Part shown: one piece after another, positions 24,301 to 36,506 of the stretch
Layout: each line of letters opens with the position of its first letter
Numbering within the stretch: the stretch's first letter is position 1
Assembly (NCBI RefSeq): GCF_002127325.2
Contig: NC_035445.2
Location: 87,631,912 to 87,695,911, forward strand
Direction of reading: 5' to 3'
DNA length: 64,000 nucleotides
Origin: Helianthus annuus
Lineage: Eukaryota > Streptophyta > Magnoliopsida > Asterales > Asteraceae
Made by a program: the position numbers and the translations under genes
Notes under the pieces: generated by a model
Seen by the model: only the letters and a program-made list of their open reading frames with translations
Databases searched by the model: none
Told to the model about the DNA's origin: nothing

Positions 24301-25903
24301 TGCAGGACATCAACTTTAGTCCCCTTGAAGGTCGGTCTCCATAAACGTGTAAAACGTCACCGGATGGAAGGGGCAAACGAACGAATTTCTCGTGACAAGC
24401 GATTTCAGCATGATTCTTTTGAAGCCAATCCATGCCTATGATGACGTCGAAACTACCCAATTGCATGCGTATAAGATCGATAGAGAAAGCATGCTCGTTA
24501 AGAGTAAGACGACAATCGAGGAGAATGGAATCGACTAAGATAGACTTGCCATTGGCGACTTCAACGGAAAACGACTTAGGTAGCTTAGAGCGTGTGCAAT
24601 TTAACAATGATTCGAATTCTAAGGACACAAAGCTTTTGTCCGCACCAGTATCAAATAGTATCGAAGCATAAAGATGGTTAACAAGAAACGTACCGTTAAC
24701 GACATCATTGTTGTTGCGCGCTTGATTCGCGTTTAGGTTGAAGGCGCGTCCACGAGGAGGTTGTTGCTGCTCTTGATTCCATTGTGGGCATTGAGGACGA
24801 AGGTGATTAACATCCCCACATTTGAAACAAGCTCTAGCGGGTCTTGCGTTTTGAGGAGCAGGTAGGGCTTGTTGCGCTTATTGGGCTTGCTGAGCTGGTG
24901 GTGCTTGTTGTGGTTGTTGGCGACAAAAATTGATAGTATGACCATAACGGTTGCAATTGCCACAACGACGGCACCTAGCATTGACGGGATGATGGAAATT
25001 ACAAGTGGCACACTTGGGGTGAATCCCAATGTATGGCCTTTGGGTGTTATCAGGAGCAACAGGGTCCGGGTTAACAGGCGGCACAATCGCGTTACAAACG
25101 GGGTTGGATTGCTTTCGCTTCTTTCCCCTATTGTTATTCGATTGTTGGGTGATTTGATTGGCTAGCTTCGAAGGAACGAGGTTTGCGGCTTGCTTATCGC
25201 GAACATGGTTGTTGTTCAAGGATGCGGCCAAACGGTAAATGTCTTCGATGCTATCGAGTTTGGCTGCCTCGATTGTGTCACGCATATTAGGGGGTAAACC
25301 ATTGATATACTTGCTTTTCTTGCGATCAGGGGTCGAGACAAGGTGACGGACAATGAAACAGAGTTGTTTGAAACGGGTGGTGTAGGCTAGGTTGTCATCA
25401 CCAATCTGCTTTAATACCCAAAATTCTTCCTCCAACTTTCGTTGCTCATGCGGAGGACAAAACTCATCCATCATTAGGGCCTTAGTCTCTTCCCATGTCA
25501 AAGCATATGCCAGCTCGTTCGAACGTATGTTTCTTTCATTCGTCCACCACTCGAGAGCTCGGGCTTGGAATACCCCAGTCGCGCTGCGCGTCTTGAGCTC
25601 ATCGGGGCACTCGCTATTGATGAATGTGACCTCTATGCTGTCAAACCACTCAAGCATGGAGGTCACCCCATCATTGCCAGTGAATGGCTTTGGATTGCAC
25701 GATGAAAAGTGCTTGAAGTTGAACGAGACGGGCTTGCGTGCTTCAACCTTAGAGTCGACGGAAGAGTGAGGAGTTTCAGAGGCTCGAATCTCGGAAATGA
25801 CCTTTGGAACGACGCGAGCAAATTGATCGGCCATGAAAGCCATCATCTTCTTTGTGGAGTGAGACTTTGACTTATTAGACGCGTTGGAGTGACGAGAAGA
25901 CAT
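21392..25903 (-). pseudogene. Gag-Pol polyprotein, single frame with one internal TAA
   Basis: One frame of 1,504 codons runs from the ATG at 25903 to the stop at 21392, broken only by TAA at 24878-24880 (codon 342). Gag has a retrotransposon capsid-like segment and a CCHC knuckle (CGNCNRYGH...C, residues 314-327). A second knuckle (CFKCGDVNH...C, 359-372) lies after the stop, then the protease DTG at 418-420. Counting from Val at 24628: reverse transcriptase with FIDD at 327-330; RNase H acidic residues D476, E513, D538 and D581; integrase HHCC with C698/C701; DDE residues D731, D792 and E828 (exactly 35 residues between the last two); and a C-terminal chromo-like segment at about 1020-1075 ([10 protein letters not shown]...FTWE). 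This suggests a chromovirus, probably Tekay-like. A GTG at 24626 is not a real start. The stop could be a mutation or a readthrough point. Confidence 0.93.
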
Positions 25904-26919
25904 CTAAGATTCAAAAGAACGAATAGGTGAGACTTGGTCATAATGTTCGTTTAAGAAAACGAAACTGATCACATAGCATAAAGGTTCACATAGCATAAAA
26001 GGTTCAATCTGATTCACATTGCATAAAAGGTTCAATTTGATTCACATAGCATAAAAGTGTTTCATATAGCATAGTCATGAATTCCACATAGCATAACATG
26101 AATAAACGAAAGCATCGTAAATTTAGTTTGTTCACGAGGGATTATTATTGTTTGTGATTGCGATAACGTGCGAAATGATTAAAACGACATTTGGAAATGA
26201 ATGAACGTTCAAGTATAAAAATCACATATAAATTGAGATACATAAAAGAGAGGCTCAATAAAACATTGGATTGTTTCGGGTAGAGAAACGTCGACTATTC
26301 CAAAGTGGGTCGAAAGTTCTTTCGAATTAGAGATATTATGCTTTGGCCTATAAGTAAGATACTCTCGTCGAGAAGCGATTAACGGTATCTTACCCTTCCG
26401 GTTACTACACATCTCTAAATGATTGAAACATTCGGGACTTTGGCGAGAATAAAAATCGAGGAATGGGACTTAATCGACGAGATGCGGGTTTCACCCCTAA
26501 CTTGACGATTTCGTACCCTAAATGTGGTTGGTACTCGTCGATCAAAATAAAATTTTGACACCTTGACGAGGGTCCACTAGAGTTGAAATGGAAATTACCA
26601 TTAAGTTGTGGATGTCACTCCTAGCTTAATGGTGAAATTTCGTGCAAAAATAGATTAAAGGTAGAATGAGAGTCGTTTACCAAATTGTGGGTTTCACGCC
26701 AATTTTGGTAAATTCTTCTCGTTGGTGTTACAAGAGTATAAAAATAGCATGAGTGTATTAGTGTTAGCCTTAGGAAAGGCACATAATTTTAATAGAAAGT
26801 ATAGCTAGGAAGCATGCATGGTAGAGCACAAAAGTTTTAAACAGCAAATAAGAGGCAAAATTCCTAGAACTATAGATTAGGGCAAAAGCATGGTAATTTT
26901 TCCTAATTCCCTATAGTTA
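25904..26919 (-). other. 5' untranslated leader of the complete gypsy element
   Basis: About 1 kb between the primer site and gag with no substantial frame. It has three short direct repeats around TTCACATAGCATAAAAGGTT at 25985-26060. Confidence 0.7.
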
Positions 26920-26933
26920 TGGCTCTGATACCA
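26920..26933 (-). promoter_or_regulatory. Primer binding site (initiator tRNA-Met)
   Basis: The minus strand reads TGGTATCAGAGCCA, three bases from the LTR end at 26937. It has the same sequence and spacing as the primer site at 1820-1832. Confidence 0.9.
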
Positions 26934-26936
26934 ATC

Positions 26937-29900
26937 TGTCACACCCCAACCGATGGCGGAAACATCGGGATGAGACGAAGTGTGTAAAGATTGCTAGAGA
27001 CGTCATAACACTATGTGACAATATTTAATTAAATTCAAATTTCATTTCAAAACTAAATGTCATACAAATTCAAAAAAGAAATAACAACATTGTTCCAACA
27101 AATAACATAACAAAAAAGATAGATAAATTTAGGTGTGTATCTAGTCCACCCTAAACTTGTTACATCAATCATCCATACTTCAATAATCAACCTGCAACAT
27201 GTATTAAAATAGAGTTTCAATGCAAAAGCAAAGAGCGAGTATACAAGTTTGTCTACATAGCATAATAGAATAAAAAAACTCATATCCAACATGAACATAT
27301 TAAAATAGTTTCAACCATGCTAGTTTACGCAGTCCAAGTGATAGCCCAAGTTTCCAATGCGTTAAAGTACCTATCCCAAAGTTTCACGGGAGGTTAATAT
27401 GTCTCCTCCTAACAATACCCCAAAGACTAACGGGGAGATGCATTACCCCTATAGCGCTACTATTGTTAAGGCGGAACTACACACAGGGATTAAACGTTCA
27501 CATAGCACAAAATAGTCTCAAGTATCACAAGTTTCATGTTTAAATGGATAGAGCATGTTTCAAATAAGTTTCAAGTGTCAAGTGTGTTTAATATAGAATA
27601 CATGTTGCACCCTGATGCGTGTGTAGTGTAATATATTTTTAATATATAATTAAGCCCTTTTTACACCTTTAGCCAAGTTTTAAATTTATAAAACACGATA
27701 TTTACTAACACTAAACACACATATGGGCAAGTGCACCCATCGTGGACGTAGTATAGTGTTGGTAAGATACCGAGGTCGTCCAAGGACACAAGAGCTTTTA
27801 ATACCGGTTTATCCTCAACGTCTAATCAAATCAAAAAGTTAGAGAAAATGATTTTAAACTAAGAAAATAAAAACTAACTAAATGCTGAAAAATAAAAATA
27901 AAATAAAAACAGATAGACAAGATGAATCACTTGGATCCGACTCGTGTATTAGTATAACCTTTGATTATTTCCGCACTTTTGCACTTATTTAAGAGATTAT
28001 CTTAGTTATTGTAGTAGGCCCCTCTTTTGAAGGCGACGTTACCCTCAACCCAGTAGTTTGAGTCAGCAAGGATACAATCCTAAAGGGTTGGATTATTGGA
28101 AGATAATGAATTAAGTTATTAATGCAAATTATGGTAGGCCCCGCTTTTGGCGGTGACGTTACCCTCGACTAAGTAGTCTGAGTCAGCAGGGATACAGACC
28201 TAAATAGCCGGGTTATAGTATTAATAGTAGTTAACTTATGAGGGGGTCAAAGAGTTTGGATCCCCGCCATCCAATACCTATGGGCATTGAAGGAGATCCT
28301 ACTAAATTTGACCCAGGTCCCTTGCAGGACCTCTAAACGCTGAACAAGGGCAAGACCCTTACCAAACCGTTCCCTTAACCCCCGACCAGGTAGCCAACAT
28401 ACCTCCATATAGACCGTAGAGATATGAATGGTGAAAATCTTTTATTTTATATAGACAGTAAAATAATGCCAAGACACCACGGACAAACGATAAGGAAAGA
28501 TCACCTTCAACATAAGTAACTAGTTATTAAAGTCATTAATACAAAACCAAATAAAAAGTGCAAAAGATAAAAAATAAAAAGTATTATACTAAACACTTGT
28601 CTTCACCAAGTGATGTAAGAGACTTAGGCAAACATGGCCTTGATTGTCAAGAACTCTTACTATCAATCTTGGATCCCGAGACGACTCACACACTCTACGA
28701 TCGACAATGGATGATGGTGGTGGATGATGGTGTTATGGTGGTGGTGGGTGGTGGATGAAGTGTGAGAGATGTGGTGTGCCAAGGGATGGATTGGAATGAA
28801 GCCAAGCACTCCTATTTATAGGCTGAACAGAAGGCTGGGCACGGCCCCGTGTCCGCTGGACACGGCCCCGTGCCCGTCTGACACTCTCTCTCTTCATTAA
28901 TTGTAATTCGCAATTACAATTAATGCGCCTGCTGTACTTTCGCCACGCCCCCGTGCTCACTAGACACGGCCCCGTGGTGGGCAATAGAAGCTTCTACAGG
29001 TTTGTCTTTTCTGCTGCTTCTTGGGCACGGCCCCGTGCTGGCTGAGCACGGGGCGTGTTCAGGCTTCTGTTTTCTCTTCTTTGCTTGGGGAGATGCCGTT
29101 GAGGGTTCGGGCAGTCTACTTTTATTCCTTTTCTTGTATTTGTGTTAGAATTTGCTGTCTTTTTGCTTCTTTTGTGAATTTGAGCTCATTTCATCCTGAA
29201 AATACAAAAGAAAGATAAAAACACTATTTTTCCAACATTAGTACTTAAAAAGGGTTAGTTTTATGCCTTATTTGATGTAATTTATATGTTGCATTTTACA
29301 CACATCACACCCAAAGTGTTTAAAAGTAAAAATGGGTTCGAGTATACTCACGGTGGTTGCAAGCTTTCCTACTTGAAATCCCGCGAGCGAGTTTGGTGGA
29401 TGGATTAAGTTGGAGCACCTAGTCCTTCTACACAAGGAAACGTAGGTGTGTGAGTTTGGCGTATAACGGAAGATTATAATTTGGAGTTTAACATAGCATA
29501 AAGTAGGATATCAAAATAATCATCCTTGACTTATACTCTTATATGACACTACGTAACCACTAGGGTTATATTGTATTTCACGGGTAGTAGGCCCATTAGA
29601 ATCATAGAGTGTTAAGTCTTAGATGTCATTCTACTACTTTAACATATAAACACGAGTTTAATATTAAAGGTTCGAATGTGTGTATATATATATTTAAGTA
29701 TTACATATTATTAAGTTCAATATTTCAAGTAGGAGGTAGAAGATTAAGATCTTCGTTTAGGCACCTCGAGTCATTCATGAATGTCATGTATGGGGTAGGA
29801 AGAACATGCTTCCATTTAGGGACCCCTTGAATGTTCACCACTTCACTTGATATAAAGACAACCAAGGAGGGTCACGAACTAGGGTTAATACAAGTATGTA

Positions 29901-31086
29901 AATAATCTAAACTAAAGGAAATCATCAAATCATGTGAGGATTTTATGTTGGAACAACCCAAGTTGTTCTACAATCACTCATTCATCAAGGTCTAAGCTTG
30001 ACATGACTTGTGGGTTAAATACCCTAACAAAACAGAAAGTTTATGAGGTTTAATCCTCTGATTTAAGTGTCTCAACCATGTTTTTAAGCTTAACCAACCA
30101 TAAGAGGGGTTGTAAGCATTAGGACATTGGTTTGAGTTGTGTTAAACACAAGTTGGATGAAGTTTGCATAAGATGTAACAAAACAGAAAGTTTTTGGTCA
30201 ATTTCGGAGCAATTCCAGGTCTGATTTCTCCAAGGAGAAGTCAAGGAATCAAACTCCATGATTAACCAAGCAAATAGGAAGAAGAATCAAGTGTTTTCAT
30301 CAAGAAATGAGCAAGTTATACCAAGTTTAGTGTAGAGGTATGAATCTGTCCGAAAATGCAGATTCTTGCTGGAACTTGAGAGTGTTTTTGAGAGATTTGA
30401 GTGTGATGAAAGTGTCCAAGTGCTTGGAGGACCTTGGGTACTTATAGGGAAGTGATTAGGGTTGATTAGAGGGGTTAACAAGAGCCAAAACTCGGTTTAA
30501 ACAAGGAAATCCCGCACAAAAATGGAGGCTGGTCGCGACCATCCATCTTTCTGCAGATATGAAGGTCCACGCGGCCCGCCTGGGATATCCAGGCAAGTTC
30601 ACACGGGCCGCGAGCCCTTTGTGGTTCCGGATATGTTTCATTTTTTTACAATTTGGCCCCTGGAGTTGTGTATTTGATGCATTTAGGGTATTTTAAGAGC
30701 CATATTTGCCATAAAGGCATAGTTTAAGACATGATTAAGTATGAGAAGTATAAACCAAGTATAATCACGCGTATAAGTATCAAATCAAGTGTCGTTCTCG
30801 TTCTAAATACGTTCCATGCATAAGTTTAGATTAATTACAAGTTTCGCACATAGTTTCCAAGAATTACGATTAAACATAGATTGATTCACCAAATCGAACA
30901 TACGAGTATACATAGAATGCGTTTAACATAGATGTAACAAAATATAAGCTTCATTAATGATCCAAGTCTCAGTTTGACAATGATTACAAAGAAGGGAACG
31001 ATTACAAGAATACAAAGTTTCCAAAAAAATAGTAATACGAACAAAACCTTCTATAAATGGAAAGTACAAAAGAGCCGGGTGTTACA
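26937..31086 (-). mobile_element. 5' LTR of the complete gypsy element, split by a nested insertion
   Basis: It matches the 18905-21357 LTR throughout, apart from a 1,695-bp insertion at 27613-29307 plus its 5-bp target duplication. As the insertion lies inside the promoter-bearing LTR, transcription from this copy is likely disturbed; that is inference. Confidence 0.95.
27613..29307. mobile_element. Nested LTR-like insertion (probable solo LTR), 1,695 bp, CACCC target duplication
   Basis: The insertion is exactly defined by the uninterrupted LTR copy at 19578-19579. It starts TGATGCGTGTGTAG and ends TACACACATCA, flanked by CACCC (27608-27612 and 29308-29312). TG...CA ends with a 5-bp duplication and no coding content indicate a solo LTR. 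It contains GC-rich inverted motifs (GGCCCCGTG / CACGGGGC) at about 28840-29055. Orientation was not fixed. Confidence 0.9.
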
Positions 31087-31091
31087 CCTTT

Positions 31092-32200
31092 TTTATGGGC
31101 GCCCTCCTTTTTCATTTGAATTTAATTTAATTTAGAAAGAAAAGAAGATAATCACCTCATCCTTAACTTTCTTTTTTAACCAATGAAAAAAAATCCACAA
31201 ACGCAACCTTCTTTTATATTTTTTAATATATAAATTTGACTCGTATTTTAATGGATGGTGGATAGTTAAAAGAGCTAATGCCACTAAACCCTATCTAATA
31301 TAGTATAGGGGGAAAGTTACTCGACAAGAGGAAGGAAACGTACGAAGTGTAGAAGAGACTAAGACCATATGGTGTGGGCGTGGAAGCCACAGCCATGCCA
31401 GAACACCACCTCGTAGACGGCGTTGTGGCTGGCGTGGGGAAGGGGCGGGAGGAATTCCACCGGCGTGAGGGAAATTGTGTGGGTGAGGTGGAGGCTCTTG
31501 ATTGGTGAGTGTAGTTTAGCTTTGTTTTTTTCCCTCTTTCACACCATTTCCCACCCCGTGCTTTTTTCTCCACGCCACAATGTTGATTCAGTTGTCACAT
31601 GGCGTTTCATGCCCATTCTTCATGCCTCCCATACCGTTTGGTCTAAGAAAAAAGTATTTTTGGAAAATCAAATATTGTTGACTCGTAAACTTATTTCCTC
31701 ATGATATTCGAACGGCTATAACTTATACTATAATATTTATTTAAAAAGATTCATCGTATTAATGAGCATTTCATTCTTTTAGTTTGAGTAGGCTATTGCT
31801 ATAGTTTTCTTAATTTTTAAATTTTTAAAAATTAAGAAAACTGTAGCAATAGCCTACTCAAATTAAAGAGAATAAAATGCTCATTAATACAGTGTAATTT
31901 AACAAAAAAAAATATAGTTGTTTGAAGATCGTGGAGAAAGTGGGTTTATGAGTCATAAATATTGGATGTTCTTATTTTGTCATTTCTCCACTTGTTTCCT
32001 TGTTTTTAGTCATGTGGATTATACATTTTGGGACCCCTTAATCTCAGTCATTTGATTACTTGATCAGTGGTCAAAACTTTCTCCTAGACTTTGTACGAAT
32101 TAACTCTAGCGTACATGATCCTTTGCCATATAGTGTGTGTGTATATAAGATATATACATAAAAACCTAAATTATATATTATATCTAGAGTTAAATACCAA
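31092..32200. other. Intergenic spacer
   Basis: Contains the 135-bp palindrome at 31756-31890 and a GC-richer patch at 31370-31580 without a recognisable protein. No gene called. Confidence 0.5.
31756..31890. repeat. Near-perfect 135-bp palindrome (foldback MITE or hairpin-RNA locus)
   Basis: The left arm starts GTATTAATGAGCATT and the right arm ends AATGCTCATTAATAC. The arms pair almost completely, including GTAGGCTATTGCTA with TAGCAATAGCCTAC, around a centre of TTTTTAAATTTTT at about 31820. A TA at each edge could be a 2-bp target duplication. No coding capacity. Confidence 0.85.
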
Positions 32201-32205
32201 AATAG

Positions 32206-32738
32206 TGATGAAGACTAGGAAATGGGATACGAAATCGGACCTGTTGATTCACACAGAATACCAGGAACAATTCTTCCAAAATTCGTTGATTCTTGTGGAA
32301 TACCGAAAATTTGGGGTTTCACACTCAAGACACTCACAAGTGAATTGGGAGAAAAAAAATGACTTTTCATAAAACTCAAAACTGATTATCTTCCTCCCAT
32401 TACATCCATATAAATAACAACGTAAATTCAAAACGGGCCTCAAAACACACTTGGGCCAAAAGCTAGAACCAAATAAAAGTCCATGAAAAGCACTAAAAAA
32501 CATAAAAATATAAATAACTCGTAGAAATAAGCGTTTTTGGGCCTGAACGTTGACCCAAACCACCTACGGTTGTTTGTAGAAAGATGGGTTTCGTTCTCAC
32601 GATCGTTTCGCCTGGTCGCACGCCCAAAACGGACACCTGTAGCCCAAGTTAGAGCCATTTTAGTGAACCCCTTTTGTCACGCGATCTTGGGCCTCCAGAT
32701 ACAAGATGGCCCGTTCCTCCACACTTGGGCCTGCATCA
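32206..32738 (-). mobile_element. Solo LTR, 533 bp, with AATAG target duplication; inverted copy of 10552-11086
   Basis: Its reverse complement matches 10552-11086 end to end, from TGATGCAGGCCC to CTTCATCA. It is flanked by AATAG on both sides (32201-32205 and 32739-32743). Two independently inserted solo LTRs of one family are therefore present about 21 kb apart in opposite orientation. Confidence 0.88.
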
Positions 32739-32746
32739 AATAGACT

Positions 32747-32987
32747 CTGAGTTTAGGTTACTTTTACCGCTTTAATCCAAAATGAAACTTTTTGTATCTG
32801 AGTTCCTGAGGTTTCATTTTTGTTGTCATTTTCATTCAAATCACTAACTCAGTTAAAATGTATTGTTAAGTCATGGACGATTTTGCCAATTCCCAAACCT
32901 TGGGGACAATTTTGGCAATTTACCCATTTATTCTTTTTTTTAATTTTCTTTTTTATCTTTAAATAAAAATCAAAAGATAATTATAAA

Positions 32988-33021
<34 letters not shown>

Positions 33022-36000
33022 ATGACTGTCGTAAGGGTCAATCAAAAACCTAAATAAGCTACGTAGATAGCGTAAGTAGGGTATCGTATCCACGGGGAAT
33101 TTGTGGTCAGTGTCACGTTTCTAACTAAGAACTAAATTAACTAGATTGGGGGTTTTGTGAATTTGATTATAAAAACTAGAAAGCTAATTAATAAAGTTGT
33201 AATCAATACGAGAAAGAGTAACCTCTACCCGGAATCCCAATTACCCGTTTAACATCAAAACCTGTTTACCGATTCACAACACCACATAGACATGGCCTCG
33301 GAATTAATGAATCTGATTAATTATCAAGGATAGTTTTTAAGATTCACTATGCCACCTAATAATCCGTTCAATTGTATCAACTACCCGCCAATTTACCAAC
33401 CCGCTAACAACGCAAGAAAGTTGCCAATACGCTTAATAAACGACAAATAATTCAAACACAATGAACTTTTACCAAGAATCCAACACGAGTGGTCAAGCTG
33501 TACCAGTTATACGAATCCGTAAACAAGAATTAATGCAAAACAATGTAAAAGTTCATCCGAGTAGAAGTTACAAGCGAATTAGCCGCGCATCATGGTCATT
33601 GTTGCTTCAGGATTTGCCAGAAATTGATTAATCATGAACAAGTTGCTTGGAAGATGGAAGATGATGGAAAATAATCGCCCAAAAGTGCTCCCAATCGTCC
33701 TCTGGCGGCTGCGTAATGAATTCCCCACGTTTTCTTCGAACTAGGTTAAAAATTACAAATTTCCACGCTGTACCACTTTCGCGCCACGTTACAGAACCTC
33801 CTCACACCCTCGCGTGGCGCGAAGAAGCTTATGCTGACTAATCGTTGACTTCCACCTGTCGCGCCACGCGACACCTCACATAGACTCCCTCGCGTGGCGC
33901 GAGGGAGCATGGTTTCCAGCATTTCTACTTTCTCACTCCGTATTACCTTGTAACACCCGTTTTCCAGCTTGTATGATCATTGTACTGCATTTACGCGCTG
34001 TTAAGCCTGAAAAACCCGACAACCAATAAGTACACAAATTACTATGAATAAACACACTCTAATGCTTAAAACCGACACAAACTATACATAATATGACGTG
34101 TTTACACCCGCACATCACATCCCCACACTTATCTTTTTTCGCCCCCGAAAAAATTATTCGCAATGGAATCACAATCAAAACAAATGGCTTTCGATATATT
34201 CAATGATATTATTAAACAAATCTAACCACACGTTAACCAAGATTGTGAATATACGATCCACTTAAACCCAACCGCCGGTTTCCAAGCCCTTATTTTCGAT
34301 CTGTTAAGTTCAAGTAATATATAGTCATCTATGGGTCCCACACTCAAAAGACTACGGGTCCACCTATTCCCGTTTCAAGCTTATGAGATTAAAAGCTATT
34401 AAATCTACCGTCTTATATAACAAACTCTTATGTTAGTCCGATTAAACTTTATGATGGAAGAATGGATGATATTGCGAGCTTACATGCTTTTGTATACGAT
34501 CAGTTAAGCGGACATACGCCACACGAGTCACCATCCCCATGGTTAATGCCATAAACCTCACGTTTTTTTTTTCTTTTTACATATGCTCAGATGAATGGAT
34601 GGATGGAATGATAATATTTTTTTTCGGGCGCCACACTGTTTCGGATTTGTTTTCACAAAAAGAAACAGGTGTGTCAGTTTAATCGGAGAAACTTATAAGT
34701 TTCTTACTTATGACGTACCTCTTATACCCTCCACAGTTTCAGTTTCACTATAGCTCCTAAGGCGGGAACCCACAAGACTCCTATTTTAAGTTATTTTATA
34801 TCAAGCCTAAGGAACCTTTCAACCGGCTGGGCCTACCCACATATCCTAAATTAGACGTGTGACCGATTTTTTTTTATTATCTCATATATATAGTAATCGA
34901 AAGGCCACTGATTTAATTACACCTATCATTTTCCATTTTGTGCGAAAACCTTAACGGGATATTTTCTATTTTTTTTTTTCGTCGCGTGGCGCGAGGGAGC
35001 ATGGTTTCCAGCATTTCTACTTTCTCACTCCGTATTACCTTGTAACACCCGTTTTCCAGCTTGTATGATCATTGTACTGCATTTACGCGCTGTTAAGCCT
35101 GAAAAACCCGACAACCAATAAGTACACAAATTACTATGAATAAACACACTCTAATGCTTAAAACCGACACAAACTATACATAATATGACTTGTTTACACC
35201 CGCACATCATATATACATACACACACATTTGTATATACACACTTGTTATTTTTTTTTCTTTTTTACCTTTAGAATAACAAATAATAAATTAACTATAATA
35301 TATATACATATACACACAATTATAATTTAATTTATACACACACATGGGCGAAGTTTTATTGTGGCCAGGGGTAGGTCGGCCCCACCGATTTTTCGCTCAC
35401 AATGATAATTTTACCGAAAATTTCTGAATTTCTTTTTAGTAGTGTAAAATATTAGATTTTTTAAGAGTCCGCCCCCAGTGAGTTTTCATTCAAACTCCAT
35501 CATTGTATACACTCACCATACACACTTTTTCTCTTCTATCCTTCTCTCTTCCCCACCTCCATCACCACCACCATTGCCGCCACCACAACCATCCCCTCTT
35601 TCTCGGCACTCGTACCTCATCTCCCCTCGTCAACCAGTGGTACCAAACATCAGTACCATATGTCTTTCCGATCATACTAAACATCATTAATTTACTGTTA
35701 TTTTTTATTCAAAGGTAAAAAAATAAAAAAAATAAGTGTGTGAATTTATAAATGTGTGTGTATATGGGTGTGTATGTATATATATTTTATTTATAATTTT
35801 TTTATTTAATAATAAAAATAAAATTGATAAAACTAAAAAAGAAAAGACTAATTGGGAAAGTGGCAAAATCGTCCCTGAGGTTTGAGGATTGCCAAAGTCA
35901 TTCATATGAGTTAACAATACATTTTAACTGAGTTTATCATTTGGATGGAAATGGCAACAAAAATAAAATCTTAAGGACCCAGATACAAAAGGTTTCATTT

Positions 36001-36026
36001 TTGAATTAAAGTGGCAACAAACTCAG
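32747..36026. mobile_element. Non-autonomous DNA transposon with long (about 178-bp) terminal inverted repeats, split by an LTR derivative
   Basis: The arm 32747-32925 (starting CTGAGTTT) is repeated in reverse complement at about 35849-36026 (ending AAACTCAG). Shared interior motifs include AACTCAGTTAAAATGTATTG and a GACGATTTTGCCA-like string. Arms this long suggest a MULE-type element. No clear 9-bp target duplication was found. The interior is AT-rich, carries a (TA)n run at 32991-33019, and is interrupted by the element at 33020-35209. Without it the element would be about 1.08 kb. Confidence 0.65.
33020..35209 (-). mobile_element. Internally deleted LTR retrotransposon derivative (full LTR + 864-bp remnant + truncated LTR)
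   Basis: A 228-bp segment at 33890-34117 is repeated almost exactly at 34982-35209; both end CACCCGCACATCA. The full-length LTR is 33020-34117 (starting TGATGACTGTCG, 1,098 bp). On the minus strand the LTR is preceded by the purine-rich AAGTGTGGGGATG, which fits a polypurine tract and sets orientation. Flanks are TATAT on both sides (33015-33019 and 35210-35214), weak evidence in an AT repeat. No coding frame remains. GC-rich inverted motifs (CGCGCCACG / CGTGGCGCG) lie at 33778-33905. Confidence 0.75.
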
Positions 36027-36506
36027 AAACCATTTCTACATTTTACACTTATATCTATATTTTACTGTGAACACCTCTATAGGTGATTGCGTAAAGTTTT
36101 AAACCAAGACTCTTGTGTCTTGTTTTTTACTATTCCATTATTTTACTTTGGTAACTATTCCATTACCATTATTTTACTTTGGTAGTTTGTTTAAGCCGGA
36201 CTTTTTTTACCCTACCCGATCCATATTTTTTCCCTATCGAAATACATGTAATCGTCACTGAATGACGAGGTGGTCGTTGGCATTGAATTTAACTTTAAGG
36301 TGATATCGTTGCAAAGTAAAAAGTGAAATTAAGTATAATTTGAATTCAAATTTGTAGTCACTCTAATACTACAAAACTCGACTCAACACGATAAAATTTC
36401 CTTGATATACGTACGACCTTAACAAAATTTTGTCTCGTTGAACACAATTAGTTGGTCCGCCACTGATTATTTTCTGTAATGCATAGCTGCATTTGCACAT
36501 TTAAAT
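36027..36506. other. AT-rich spacer
   Basis: No gene recognised. A string GGTCCGCCACTG at about 36453 resembles the tip of hAT elements common in plants, but no partner end was located. Confidence 0.4.

Larger units (their letters stand above)
18905..31086 (-). mobile_element. Complete chromovirus-like Ty3/gypsy retrotransposon with CCTTT target duplication
   Basis: LTRs lie at 18905-21357 and 26937-31086, the latter lengthened by a nested insertion. Termini are TG...CA. The flanking 5 bases are CCTTT on both sides (18900-18904 and 31087-31091). The gag-pol frame (25903 to 21392), the primer site (26920-26933) and the polypurine tract (21358-21372) are all on the minus strand and in the expected places. 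By eye the LTRs differ by about 18 substitutions and two small indels over 2.45 kb (about 0.7%), so the insertion is young. The element may be inactive because of an in-frame stop in the gag-pol frame. Confidence 0.95.
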
